From Euptelea pleiosperma (lineage: Eukaryota > Streptophyta > Magnoliopsida > Ranunculales > Eupteleaceae): a stretch of 64,000 nt of DNA. Positions 10,244-24,190 of this stretch are shown in pieces. The translations under genes were made by a program, and so were the position numbers. Under the pieces are notes generated by a model, which saw only the letters and a program-made list of their open reading frames with translations, was not told the origin of the DNA and made no database searches. Every line of letters begins with the position of its first letter. Within the stretch, counting starts at the first letter, position 1. The DNA lies in NCBI GenBank assembly GCA_035048495.1, contig CM068545.1:24586741-24650740 (forward strand), in the 5' to 3' direction.

Positions 10244-12936
10244 TGTAAAACCCCAGTAATTAAAAAAATTCTAATATAGAATGCGCATATCATGGTAGTT
10301 GACCATTGGACTTAGTTTAGACATGTAGAGAGATTCTTCTTGACTTTTGACTGATGTTTCAATCTATTTTAAGTGTTCTAGAAAGCTTGTAGCAAATTTG
10401 TAAGGAATTTGACCGAACAGATTGTGCCACGAGCTCTGGCATGTCAATTTACCCTTAGATGGGTATATACACCACTCTTGTTAGGACTTTCAATGAAGAT
10501 CTATAGTATTTTTTAGTCAATTCAATAAATTTTGGTTAATTGCGGATAGTCAATTGATGCGTAGATTTCTTGGGTTTTGTGTCAATCCCATCAACACTGA
10601 AAATATCAAATCATCGGGTTCATCGACCCGGTGGAATTGACTGAATCCAATTGATCATCGGATGGGTGTGGGAACCACGATCATAACTTAATTGTGTGTA
10701 TATAAGTTATAAATTGGAGTTGTTATGTGATAATAGAGTTTTTAAAAATAAATTTTAAAATTTTAGTCCCACATCAGCTTAAAATGAAAAAAATTGACTT
10801 TTGAATTACTATAAATAAGACCATAATATCTTAGTTGTTAAATTACTTTTGGGTAATTGTTATCTAGTCTCGGGTAATATATAATTGCAGCTACAACCTT
10901 TTTATTAGAAAAAATTCTAAAAAAATATTAGGAATTCTTGAAAATCTTCAAGAGGTCCCATTGAAAATAAAAAATATAGTGGGGCCCACTGCCTCGAGAT
11001 GAGTGCGACATGAAGTTCAAAAATTCTAGTTTTAGCATTTTTTGGATAAGTGATTAATTAATTATTTATTTATACTTTAATTATTTAATTAATTATTTGT
11101 TTATTTAATTATTTAAGTTATTAATTAATAGTTTAATTAAGTATTTATTTATTTACTTATGTGTTTCATTAATGATTTATTTAATTACTTATTTATCTAA
11201 CTAATAATTAGTTAATTAATAAATTAAATTAAGTATTTAATTGTTTATCAATGTTAATTGTATTTTAGAAAATAGTTGAAAATTCATAAAATATTTTAGA
11301 AAATTCCATTATTTTGGGAAAAATGTCTGGAAATTTTATTCTTATTATCTTCAAAAATTAGTAAAGAAGAATTATATACATATATATATACACAACTTAT
11401 TAATTTATTTTAAAGAAAAAGAAATATTTAGATTTTGAGCTTTTCTTGTGGGAACAAGTATGTCAGGAGATGTGTGTTCGATTAGTGTCCCTGATAGAAA
11501 TATATTTATTTGATTGGGTGCCCGATGTAGATCCAGGTTGTGATTATAAGAGGTATTTGTTTAGGTGATTAGGAACTCGTCTAATACACACATCAGTCTG
11601 AATATGAGTTTAACAAGTATTTGGTTTAGATTACTTTTCTTATATATACATACCTCAGTGAATTATAAGAGTTGGTTAATTCTTGATAGACTATATATCT
11701 ATGTGTTCTTTAGCGACATGGATAGCTATGAGAACTATAGATATTAAGGTTTATTATAAAATTTCAATTTCTTTTAAGGATCTTGTTGATGCATGGTTAC
11801 TGAGAGTAGCAGATGGTTACAGGATAATTGCCCGATAGGCATAGGACGCGGGGGTATGAGTAATTCTGCCATAAACTTGTCTTTGGATTCTTAGAAAGTT
11901 TGCAGTTGTCAGATGCTTGAGCTAGGGTTCACCATTTCACCTATTTATCTGGTTATGTTTCACTATTAGCCATGGCCTAATGGCGACTTGAGCCATAAAC
12001 GTGGGGTATAACGTCTAATATGCACCAAATGAACTAAAAGGGTGTTGTTGATAGCTTCTAGGCTGAAAAATCAGGACATGTTGAAGACCTCCTGGCCAGC
12101 ACTAGAAGGCGACCGATGTATTCCACAGCGATAAATACATGGTAAAATAATGTCATGACTGGGGTTGTATACCGGTAGTAACCTAATGAGATTCTTTATA
12201 TTCTGCATCACCTATTTAGATTACTATTTATATTTGTAGATTTGATAATGTTATAATGTTTTGAGTTTTAGATTATATATTATTCTATCTTGATTTATGA
12301 TTCTATTTTATATAAATGATTTTAACCAGATAAAAATGAAGTACAAAAGTATTACTACTATTTTCTTAGTTATTCGGTTATTTTACACCTATGTTATTAG
12401 TCTAGTTTACTTGCTGGGTTTTGATTGAAAACTCAAGATATGCACTCTATTCTTTTTTTTTTCCAGCTTATTACTCTGTAAAAGATATCGAGTACTTTGT
12501 GGATCCTTTAGTGTGAACTTCTACCTGATATTGCGAATGCGAATGAGTTTATAGACTAACGATATCTTATTTCTTTTTGGGGTTGAGTAGATGAGATGAA
12601 TTTATCATCGTTTTATTATGTCTTTTTAGTCTTTTCTTTTTTAGATAATTATATTTATGTATCAGGCTACATATTTACTTATATACTGTTATCACACTTT
12701 GTTCTATTTATTTATGATCAACATGGTTGGTTTATCTTAGATTCTTTTGTATTTAGTCATTTAATTGTTAATTAAGTAATTAGGATGTAGATCTTAATCG
12801 ACTTATTTCTTATTTGTTTTGTATACTAGAGCTTAAAGTTTTTTTAATAACTTCGGATCTTAGTATTCGAATAGTTAAGAATCAGATAAGTTACCCACTC
12901 ACCTTCGATTCATGTGTCGAGAATTGGGACATGACA
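10244..12936 (+). mobile_element. Solo LTR, Ty3/gypsy chromovirus-like
   Basis: The 2.69-kb block starts TGTAAAACCCCAG and ends GGGACATGACA, the TG...CA ends typical of long Tekay/Del-type gypsy LTRs. Flanks are tagag (10239-10243) and gagag (12937-12941), a probable 5-bp target duplication with one change. No gag-pol or second LTR is present, so it is best read as a solo LTR left by recombination. A stretch at 11040-11240 is almost pure A/T with TTATTTAATTA-type repeats. It interrupts the fold-back element around it and is therefore younger than that element. Confidence 0.65.
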
Positions 12937-13112
12937 GAGAGAAGGGGAGAGGGAGAGAAAGGGTGAGGGTGGGTGCTCAAACTAAAACATAAGGGGTTTT
13001 TGGTCCAAAACCCATTATGTTTTATGTGTGTGCCTAGCTTAAAGAAGTGGGTATAGATAGAGCGACCCTTAAGGCATTTCTTGCTAGCCTTCCTTTAAAA
13101 CAAATTGTCATA

Positions 13113-13237
13113 TGTTGTAAACAGTAACAGTTGAGTGTTGGATGATCGGTTCTTATCCGATAACGGTTGAGTGGTGGATGACTGTTGATTATCCGGTGTC
13201 GATTACAGATATTGTAACGCTCCTACAATGTGTTATA
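13113..13237 (+). repeat. 5' LTR of the old copia, left part
   Basis: Begins TGTTGTAAACAG and matches 31321 onward. It is cut after ...GTGTTATA at 13237 by the Helitron and resumes at 25176 (TATGTTAACGATGA) to about 25220. The 3' LTR copy has about 12 extra bases (GTATGTTGTAAT). Confidence 0.75.
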
Positions 13238-13251
13238 CTAGGGAATGACCC

Positions 13252-13264
13252 GTGCCAACGGCAC
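13252..13264 (-). terminator. Helitron 3' hairpin
   Basis: GTGCC AAC GGCAC, a perfect 5-bp stem with a 3-nt loop, 10 bp inside the CTAG terminus. In Helitrons this subterminal hairpin marks the end of rolling-circle transfer. Confidence 0.85.
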
Positions 13265-15286
13265 TCTCCAACAAAGAGTACAAACAAATTCGGGTGCCTT
13301 TGACACTCAAAAAATGCAAACAACTGAATACACAATGTAAATGATTGAACCCATTCCAAACACAAAAATCCCCATTAACAAAATATCAGATTAATTTTTA
13401 TCAGGTGTTGTAGGAACTAAAACATCAAAGCAAGCAAGACAAATATTTGGAGTAAAATTATGTCGGGCTGATGTAAAAACCAACACATCAAGGTGCCTTT
13501 CTACCATTTTCTAATTTTAACACATTGCGGACATATTAGGAAGAGGCCCCTAATGAACTTTTCATCATATATGTCACTAAAAAAATGACACATTTGCAAT
13601 GAATTCACTCTAATTTACCAATGACACAGAGGGCCTTCAATTTTTCTTCTAAAGAGCGCTTTAGCAGCATGGCAGAAAATTATCTACATAACCTCATGGG
13701 CCTCTTGTAACCTTTGTTATGTAACCACATGTAATCACCACATCTAGAACATTAGTACTATACAAAAACTCAAAATCAGTTATATAAAATGAACACAAAT
13801 GTGTCATCATCTTAACCAATCAGCATGACCACCTGACACATCAAATTCCCATATATACCCATTAGCTACTTCACATGACCACCTGATACTGACTTTGATG
13901 AAATAGAAGCCCTTTTTGAAGGTCCACCATTTGATGGATCATGCTTATGAATGCCAAAAATCAAGTTGCCCAAATTTGCTTGTTGCCTTGGAACCCCTCG
14001 ATGATATTGGCGATGTCCTAAAGTGCATGTTAGCAAGCTAGCTAGCCGGTGGTAGACTCATTCATGCTAAAGTAGAACGTATTTGTGGCAAATGCGTGCA
14101 AAAAAGTTTGGCTGAACAATAAATATCTTGTAATTTCTTGATGGTTAAGTGTTGCCTCTAACATCACTTTGTAGCCTTTTGTTGCCATGTTAGGTAGAGG
14201 ATGAGATATGCTTGGAGAAGCCTGAGCACTAAAATAATACCCTGCTGCTACACTGCACATTAGTGGCAAGATCAAAATCCCTAATCTACTACTAACCCAC
14301 TAATTGAAGAAATATAACAAAAAGGTTGGCACCGCTTAAAATTGTGACAATAGAGATTCCATAATTCAGTAACTATGGTACCAAATCATAGTGCACAGGT
14401 AATTCAACACAATCAATCCATAAAAAGTACATGTGAACTCTATGGAATGAACTCAATGAAAGATTTGGGGTGCAAATACTTAGTGTATTGGACGAAAGAT
14501 TAGTACATATGTGAAATTAATTTTTTAACTAAAATAGAGGCAGCAAATGATGAAAAAAAATCTCTTTGCATAGCTTTGAATGCAGACATGGATTATTTTC
14601 TTTTCTTTTTCAAGTAAACATTTTTCGAAGTTGATGTTCAACAAATTGAACTAATTCTCAACCAAACTTATAACAGGTAGTACTTCTCTCCAACATATCT
14701 TATTGTAAGTTGATTCACTCCAATCTACTAAACATTAAATAACACCATAAATAACAAAATCATACGGATATAATACTAAAGCTTTGTCGTTTATCACATT
14801 ACATTTACACCAAAATACATTATATTTTAATTATCCAAAAAAATAAAAAATTACATTGAACACTTGCTAACAGTCCACTTCGCTCGGAGCGTCTTGCCAC
14901 TGTTAAAAGGAAAAAAATATTAAGTAAATTATTTATATAACAAATAAAATTTTTAATTATATAACCTTACATATTCTAAAATGTACCTCTAATTGAAGAT
15001 TTCTCACAGTGCTTAATATTAATTTTGAAAAATCAGTTGTGTCCATGTATACATAATATGACGATTTAGGACAATGGACAATCAAATTAACCTTAAAATT
15101 TAGAAAAAAATTTAATGGCAAATGTAAGTAAATTTGTGATAAATGCTCTCTTACCTTTGACCATTTTCTCTACTCATCTTTGTCGTACTTCTCTTTGCTT
15201 GGCTTAACGTGATGATGCCTCATTTCATTTTATTAATTTCTTTGTTTATTTATTTTTAGATATATCTCAAAACAAAGATAAAATTA
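13265..15286. other. Helitron non-coding 3' region
   Basis: AT-rich, with no convincing frame. Sequence between the RepHel stop and the Helitron 3' end; no captured gene was recognised. Confidence 0.4.
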
Positions 15287-18200
15287 TTATAACAGTACTT
15301 CAGGATAGACAATATTTGATGTATTAGGTGGAAAGAGGACGCTGATTCTATTAGAAGAAGTGCATCTGGACAAAGTTACATATAATTGTCCATGATTGAA
15401 AACTTGTGTCCGCAAATCAATTCCAACGTACTTGACTGATTGGCCCTGTGATTTATTTATTATCATTGCATACGCTAATCGTACGGGAAACTGTCGCTGT
15501 GTCATTTAAAAAGGTAACTCAGATGATGACGGTGTCAATGAATTTTGAGGGATAAAGACTAAACTGCCTGAATTTTCTCCAGCTAAAATTTGAGCTTCGA
15601 TTATGTGTGATCTACAATGCACAACCATCAATCGTGTTCCATTGCAAGGTCTATTTTTTGGTGCGAGATTCCTTAACATAATTGGACAACCTATTTTGAG
15701 TTTGAGCATAAATGACGGTAGGCCAGGAGGATCGAGTGAGTTTAAATACTCATTTAGGTACCGATTGATATTGTTATGATCATTAACATCATAATTGTTT
15801 TTCCTCGGAACATTTCTAAAGCTGCATCACTGATCGCATTAACATCGTCATTACGTGTAGAGAGAATGGTGCGTTCAGTTAGAAAACTCGCTGAGACCGT
15901 AAAAGCTCCATTTAATTGGGGATAAAATGAACAAATTAGATCTTGAAGAATTTCACAACTGCGCATTGTTGATGGTAATTGAACGAATTCTTGTGGTTTT
16001 GTTCCAATCTAATAGAAAGTAAAAAAAAAATCTCATATTATGTCATATACAATTGAATATATGTAATTAATACTAAATAAAAAAAGGAATTGTTACTCCC
16101 ATTAAGAGATTTGCAAATGCAACATTTTCAGGCCCAGCATTATTCAAGTGCATATTTTGTAACAACGATAAAACATGTACATGTTTTCAGAGCAACGACC
16201 GTCTTAATGATGCTGATACAATTTGCTCACGAACCCCTTTTGGTATAACTGGTAGTATTTGGCGAAAGTCTCCATCAAGAACGACAGTAATTCCACCAAA
16301 TGGCTTATTATTTCTAATTGTATCTTGAAGAGTACGATCAACTGCTTCAACACAGAACCTATGTTGCATTGGAATTTCATCCCAAATAATGAGTTTTGTT
16401 TTCTAAAGAGACCAACATGTAGTGATTGCTTAGAAAACCCACACATTGAATTCTCCATCACATCTAATGGGATGCGAAATGTTGAGTGAGCAGTACGACC
16501 TCCGTCCAATAACAATGACGCGATACCAGATGAAGCAGCCATAATGACAATATGCCAAATACTATGACACTTAGCAGCAATTGTGTTGTATACGAATGTT
16601 TTTCCCGTCCCAGCTGCTCCAGTTAAAAAGAATAACATTTCTTTATTTTGGGTTACAGAATCAATCATTGCACTGTAAATCGTACTTTTGCGATTCATTA
16701 AAATGATTAACATTAGCAAGAGCTTGAACATGTTGTCCATCATGTTGAAGTTGTTGTTGCTCCCATATAAGTCTGTTGTCAACTACTACGTTCCATACTT
16801 CAGTTGGTTGCGGCATTGACGAAAAATCTGCAAGATTCTTACCCGATTCCAAAAGAATGATCTAACAGATATAAACCATAATCTTTAATCTGACTTTCGG
16901 TTGGATTAGGAATATGAAATACCGTGCTTAACTTGTGTGCCAAATCATCACATATATAAGTTGAAAATTCAGTCCATAATGCATTTGGTCTAATTGGAGA
17001 GCATTGCAAGAGAATAATACTGAATAATCTTCTTAACTGATATCCAATTTTCATTATAACTACCTCTTCCAGACATTATATCCATTCTTGGTCATCTTCT
17101 AGCAATCCACGTGCAATGCATGCTGCTTTAAATGTATCGTGCAGAACAGTGCCTACTGTGCGCACATATTCGAATGAATGTGGACCTTTAACAACAGTTA
17201 AAAGCAAACAGAGACAAAATCTTTCACCCGAATTAGGACTTGTAAAATACATTTGACCAATTGCAAACCCACGCTTCCTCACAGTCCATATTTTCTGTTG
17301 TTTATTCCAAACAAAATGTTGGGGGAATTCCTGATAAGTGAATGCATGTCCATCATGATTAGAAGAATTATATGCAAAGAATGCAGTTAAAGTTGACATC
17401 TGTTGCTCAGCTCTTGAAAGAATACAATCCATGTCTTCTGAAGCATTAAAAAGGATATAGTATATTCCAGGCAAATGCAGTGCCAAACGTACAACTGTTG
17501 GAATCTCTTCATGTAACTAATGTCCAAATAATCGCCAATCAGCTTCTAGTGGTCCAATATATCTTGAATCAAGATATTGTTTAATCTCATCTTCTCCATT
17601 AAATACCATAGTTGTTCGATCATGCCCTTTATAAATATACTTGTGAATATATTTCACGCATTGAAGTCCTACGCATACTTTCACATTAATATGGCTATCG
17701 AACATCTCAGAAAGATATACATTATATAGTACAACATCTCTATTATCAACATGTTGTCCTTTCACAATAAATACATCGCCAGTATTATGACGACGATAAA
17801 TAGGATTGCCATCTTGATTCATAGTCGTTAAATCTGTAAAGGCCTGATGATATCTTTTTGTGCACTTACCATTTTCATACATGATGCATTCATGTTCCTA
17901 GGACCACATGGTCCATGAATCATACACTTTTTCAAAGTTTGGAAAAGAACAGGATTAATGTTTGGATCTGGAATTCAGTGCATACTAACTTATCAACTTG
18001 AGTAGGTCCACGAATCTTGTCTTTATGTCGAAGAAAGAAGAGCGCATGCATATGTGGAACTCCACGTTTCTGGAATTCAATTGTAAAAACATGTGCAACG
18101 ACAGTACCAAACACACAACCTTCTTTTATTACCTTCAGTAAAGTTTTACGCTTTAACTCAAAAACTCTAGAAACTAAATCATGGCGATCTGTAACATTTT

Positions 18201-19500
18201 GATTTGGCAGAAGAGCGTTTTGAATTTCTATCCAATTAGGATTTGTTGTCATTGTAAAAAATATATCTGGGTGCTTGTTGTAACGCGTGATAGCCATTGA
18301 ATCTTGGAATATTTCAAACATTTGTCTAGGACTACCGATGAATGATGATGGTAAAATAACTCGTTGACCAACTTCATTAGCATTCAGGCCCTCTAATGCA
18401 ACATCTGTCAAACGTTGATATAATTCAGCACAAAGATCACCTTGGTTGTTTATGAAGTAGCTTAATCAATTTTGTTCAGTTGCAGCCCAGGCATCCACAA
18501 AAAACTCTTGGAATAATTTACCACCACGAAGAATTGATGAATATTCTGTAGGGCGTTGAAAAATGCGATACGCATAGAATTTCATTTGAGTTAAGCGTTG
18601 GCTCGTACTAATATTATTGACGACATCCCAATGCGTAAGATCGAGTGCCCATCCAAGTTCTCCATGAGGAAACATGAGAACATAATGCAAAGGTAAATAA
18701 GCTGAGTGACACTCACTTATCCGCATCAATTCTTGTCCTCTTCTCAGATGAATAATTATATCTCACAAACTACTGATCTCACTCCCATCTCCTGGTAATA
18801 TAACCGCAATCTCATATGTTGTTGGAAGATTGTAACGACGTCGATCTTTTGTTGAATTGTAGTGTAAGTACGCTGGCACATTGTCACCGACCACAGTCGT
18901 CGCATTCAACACCTTATAGACATGTTGATATATTTTGGAAAATACATTACAATGCAACATAGTTTTTGAATAATTTTCAAAACATCCGTATTCAAATGTG
19001 GATTACGTTGATGGCGAGTATCTAATGCTGCTCCAGGGTCGTAAATGTAAAGTTGTGCATATGTTGTTGTTTGCCCTGGATCTGGAATTAAAGCTCAAAT
19101 TTGATGATGCAACTCTCCATGAATAGTGAATGATGTAGGACCCCGTCCCGTTAGTACTCGTGGATCAATTGTGGCACCAAGACTTATAAATGCATTAGAT
19201 GCATTATACTCCCGAATGTATTTTCTAAAAGACTTTGCCTACTGATCATTGTCATCATATAATCTTTGTAATGCTGATGGCAATGGAGAAAGCAAATGAA
19301 GTTTTATTTTTCCTTGTAAGCAGCAGGTTCCAAAAAGAGGGCGAGATACTAATGATTTTGATAATTGTTCGTTTCTCCAATGAAACGCTTAGCAGAAGCA
19401 ACACTTTACATCCATATTTCCTAGAAAATGACGCTCATCTCCATGTGCATTAACTGGACGATGCATTAGTTGTGCAGTATAAACGGGTTGCAAGCCATCT
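15287..19500 (-). pseudogene. Helitron RepHel (Rep endonuclease-helicase), decayed
   Basis: A chain of minus-strand frames broken by stops and frameshifts gives the RepHel order. About 19500-18470 is the Helitron-like N-terminal region (GDERHFLGNMDVKC, then HGELGWALDL). About 18411-17932 is the Rep domain with the HUH motif, GVPHMHALFFL (His codons 18046-18054). About 17637-17651 holds the two catalytic tyrosines (YIHKY, followed by IYKGHD). About 16620-16597 is the Pif1-type helicase Walker A, GAAGTGKT, followed by [17 protein letters not shown]. About 16290 carries [14 protein letters not shown]. About 15400 onward has SQGQS and YVTLSRCTS of the last helicase motifs, with the stop at 15287-15289. 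Catalytic motifs remain readable but several stops make one intact protein impossible. It once nicked and unwound DNA for rolling-circle transposition. Confidence 0.9.
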
Positions 19501-20169
19501 TCGTCTTGGATATAAAGATTTTCAACGTTATGGTGTTGGATTGCTTGTGTTCTGCATATGATTTAGAAGTTAAAAGATAGAAGGTATTGATAGTATTGAG
19601 AAGTTGTGGTACAGTGATATAGACTTACTGCATAAGCTTTCTTCGTTTTGGTTCCCATTGCTATTCTCCCAATTGAGTGAGTGCAACTCTAGACGATGAC
19701 GCAATCGATGTAATCTTGTTGACTTCGACCGTACTGAAGGTATTTTATAGGATTGATTAGGTACTTTTCGTAGTAGAATTTATTCTTTAGAGCGAAACCA
19801 TAAAGTAGGAAATAAATTCTTAATAACAAATTATAGACTAAATCTATATAAGAGAATATAAGATAATAAAACAAATGATGAGATACTTCACGTAGCAATA
19901 GAAGCTTACAGTGTAAGATTTCTTCGCAATAACGGTTCTCCTTGAGATTCTCCCAATTGAGTGGACGATGACGCAACGCAGACGATCGATGTGAGTGAAG
20001 TAGTTTCAGCTTTACAAATGTCCATTTGATTGGGTATTTCTAGAATTATGCCTGTTATTGATGATTGAACTACATATTGCGTAAGCTTTATTTGTTTTGG
20101 TTCCCGCTCAGATTCTCTCATTTGAATTGGCGTTGCCATAGATGATGATACAACATTTTCTCTTTCTCT

Positions 20170-20600
20170 TCAAGCCCGTTGTGATATTGATCGTCTATTT
20201 ATGTATGGGTTGATGGTACCTTTATTTACATCCACACACTGCGATAATCCACGTATTGAAATCTCTTGGTCGCCCAACAATTGTACTTCCAAAGTTGTGT
20301 TATCTTCCCCCTTCAAAAATGTTATTTCATTTGCAACCATTTTCTGTCTTTCTCGTCTCAAACGTTGTGCTAATGTACATTTTGATATCCCTTCGTCGCC
20401 AAATATATGTACTTCAGAAGTCATGTTATCTTGCCTCCCTACATGATTCTTTCATTTGCATACATTTTCTCTTTTTCCCTTCTCGCACGCTGAGCTAATA
20501 CACATTTTGATATCCCTTGGTCGCATGACATGAGTACTTCAGAAGCTATGTTATCTTGCTCCATCGATAGGCCTTCTTCAGTTGATTTATTTTTCTTAAT
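20170..20600 (-). repeat. Tandem ~125-bp repeats upstream of RepHel
   Basis: Two to three diverged units, each translating on the minus strand to a basic stretch of the form LAQRxRRExxKMxANE. Units are clearest at about 20325-20450 and 20450-20575, each with CATTTTGATATCCCTTSGTCGC. They are probably the N-terminal basic region of the Helitron protein, expanded by duplication. Frames are broken. Confidence 0.6.
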
Positions 20601-23600
20601 GTTAAAATTAATATAATATCAAATAGTTATGGTCAATCAGAAATCCTAGTATGCATTTTGAGCCTTGAGTAGCTTAAAACAACTTAAGGAGTGAACTTGC
20701 TATGATTTATGTCCACATTACAAACGACTCGTTATATTAAAAAAATAATAAAATGATGAAAGAAAAAATGAGTTAAGCAGGAATATGAAGAATTCGGGCA
20801 ATAATTAACATGTTAACCAAATAATACACATACAACAATATACATTTCAACTCAAAATAATGAAACAACAGTTATATTATTATTAGTTAATAAAGATAAA
20901 TAAATAAATAAATAAACCCCACCTTAGATTTTGCACTATATGACTGAGGAATTCTTATGTTGTTTCTTCATATTAACTCAAGGTTTGAGCGATACATCTC
21001 AAGTTATACAAATGTTCAGAAATAGTATCATTTTGCTGAACATCCATTGATTTCGATCAACTACAAATAAAGAAAGTTAAGTCCCATCAAGTATTGGTTG
21101 GTTCACTACAGAAGTAGGTCAATCATCTATAATTAATGGGCCCAAGAGCAAGTGGCAAACAATCAGAAATAAGGAAAAGTTGAGAAGCACAATTGCTTTG
21201 TTTCAAAGAGAGAAAGAAGACCTTCTAACTTTATTTCAATCTCACATGTTTTACATTCCAATCCTACTGTTTGGGATTATAGAATAAACACCGACTCTAC
21301 CAAAATAAATATCCCACAAATATTTTTTTCAATGTATCATACGTTGAAAAATGCCTCACAACAATATCTCATAAACTTTCAAATGCCTCAAAATATATCC
21401 TATACTAAAAACTAATATCTCCTCATTGGAATAAAATGAAGTACAAAAAAACATTCATTGTATCCTATATGAACTATTAAATGAGTAAATACAATAATAA
21501 ACTTTCAAATGCCTCAATACAACAAACACTGAAATATAAAAACACATCTCAATTGAATAAAATGAAGACAATTTGCCAATTCCAATGATGATGACAATTT
21601 GCAAAGTCGAAGTTCGCAGCCCGACAATAGTCGTAAGAATGGATCAACTCATGGATAACCACTTGGTCTACTTCATCTTGAATGTCCATTCTTGCAGAAC
21701 TGATACGCAGATTGATAGACCCAAGAACAACACCAAAAAAGTGTTAAAGATTAGCATTCAAGAATAAACACAAAAAACCAAATCAGAACCCAAAAACAAC
21801 AACCCAAAAGAGAGAGTGAGAGATCAAAATCTCACTGAATAAGACTGGGAAACCCTTCAAGGCAGTTTAGGCAATAGAAAGTTTTCACTTCATGGGTAGC
21901 ACGAAGTGATCCATACCGTCATATGGACGTTAGATGACTCACTAATCTGGCTGAACTTTGGTATGTAGGTCCACCTAGGGATGGGCCTAACATCCATACT
22001 GTCATATGGACGTTAGATGGCTCACATGGGATGACCATATGGAGATCCCAAATAGTGTGAGAGATTAGCAAGCAAAAGAACATAAAAAAATAATAATGTA
22101 AGACATGAGTACGATTAAATTTTTTATACCACTAAGGATGCCAAATTAAGCCAGTTGACAATTAAAAACTTAAAAATTTTTAACTGGAGTTAGCGATAAC
22201 ACTAACCTGATGATGAAGTACAAACCCATTCAATATGAAAGAAGAGAAGAATAAAGCCATGGAGCCCAAACCCATTAAAGTTTTCTTAATCAAATAGTTG
22301 TTCCAATCATAAAATTGCCCCCAAAAGGTACATAAAAAGGCATTGGAAAATAAAAAAACTACAAATTATAGAGAACATAACCCATGTATGATCTTCTACG
22401 ACTTCAAGACATACAAAATTAAAACAAATCACATCCATGTAAATCATATCAAAGTAGTGTAAATGGAAATGAAACAATGGGAACAAATAACAAATATTTA
22501 AATTTTGAATAAGCACATTAATAGTACAATGTAATTTTAAAAAGCATTGCCACTTTACTTGAATTTTCTACAGTTTTATTATATATCAGTTACTTACTAA
22601 TTTGACCTATGCCTTGAGACAAATCAGCAATGTATTTCTTGAATCCTACAACCCACGTGACTACCACACGGTTGTAAGATGTAGTAGATTAGTTATTTTC
22701 ATGGTAAAGTTTTGAACTGAGGATGTGTTCTTGGGGTTAGCTTTAGGGATTGGCAAAACACCCTAATTTACAACAATAATGATGGGTAGGTAAGCATCCA
22801 TCATAAGAGGTCCAATCACCCAATACTATTACACCATTAACTATAGAATTTCTTATAGATTTTAGTAGGTTTCAAGAAGAGGAGAAGAAATAGGAATACA
22901 TATGCTCTCCAAGGCATGAGAAGGACAAACCCCTTATAAAATGGACATGAACCCAACAAAAATTCAGTTGCATTTCTTTCTTCAAGCAATGAAGAAATAC
23001 AGGTTCAGAGTACAGAGCTTCTCCATAAACCATGGTCACCTCTTCAACAACAAAGAGTTAGTAATTCCAATCCAAGAACACTATAAATTCTGGAAAAATA
23101 AATTCCTTCGAACCCCAAGTTTAAAACTGTAGTTTTTTTTAAACAAAACAAACCATCTGATTTGAGCTTATAAACTAAATGTATTCCAACAATTTTAGTG
23201 TGTTGGACTAAAATTTCAGACTTCAAATTGCAAGACTCAAACAATTTCAGATCCTATATTTCATATTGTAACTCCAGGAAGAAAAATAAGATAAAAGTTG
23301 AAAGCAAATGGACATGAGGGGACCATTTCATTGCTTCTACCTTATAATGTGTTCTTTACTATTGCAAAGCCAAATATGCTTATTAATAAAATTTTCAAGG
23401 GCTGACATGGGCATTCCCTCATGAGATGGGAATCGATTAAAACTAAATGTGGAATACATTTATCGGAGCCTTGCAATTTGAACTAAATGCGGAATGCATT
23501 GAGCTTATAAAACAATTTGTGGATCGATTAAAACTCTTTGCTGGCCTTTTTTTGCGGTCTTGCATGGGACCACAAACAGAAAAAAGAAAAGATTTTAAAG

Positions 23601-24190
23601 TTTTGAAATCACTAAGCAGGCTCATGGCTCAAAAAATATAGACAACGAAACATACATCTACACGTTTAAGATATAGAAACTACCCTCTACAATAGCATAC
23701 ATCTACACATTCTAATGAGCATGATAGGACTGCATCTAACTCAAAAACATTGCATCAAAGCGTAAAACAAAAACTATATACAACAAAATATATATAGACA
23801 GCAGAAACTACCCACAAACAGAACTCAATCAACAAATTGCATGCAAGACTGTAAAATATAGCCATGTGGGAAAGATCGCGGCAGTCCCTCCCCACACTCT
23901 TTTTTGCGGTCTACACATTCTAAAATTTTAAAAAAAACTCAAACAAACTGCAAATTGATAGGGAGAGAAACAGATATAAAATGGTTCACCTAAACTACCC
24001 AATCGATTCACCTAATTTAAATTTGAACAGAGAAGGAATGAAAAAAATGGTTGTCACCCTGAAAATGGTCGAACAGAGAAGGAATGGAAAAAATGGTTGC
24101 ACAACCCCATAAAAAAATGGAAAAATCAGCCAACAAAAGTGGCTACTGGTTAAAAAAACAAAAAAATAAAAATATTATCAAAGGTTGGAA
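20600..24190. other. Helitron 5' half, AT-rich, no gene recognised
   Basis: Short open frames only. A 34-bp direct repeat (ATCCATACYGTCATATGGACGTTAGATGRCTCAC) occurs at 21909-21942 and 21992-22025. This is where captured host sequence would be expected, but none could be identified by eye. Confidence 0.4.

Larger units (their letters stand above)
9760..13080. mobile_element. Fold-back (long inverted repeat) element split by a solo LTR
   Basis: If 10244-12936 is removed, the left part (9760-10243) and right part (12937-13080) form long imperfect inverted repeats. On the left are TTAAGGCATGGGTCGCTC, GGGCACCCACTCC with CT-rich runs, and TTGCACTCTCTTTC. On the right are GAGTGCAG..GAGAG (before the LTR), AGGGTGGGTGCTC and GAGCGACCCTTAAGG. 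The right arm also has a hairpin built on AAACATAAGGGGTTTT and AAAACCCATTATGTTTT (about 12987-13025). This fits a non-autonomous fold-back transposon of about 630 bp. Target duplications were not found, so exact ends are approximate. Confidence 0.5.
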
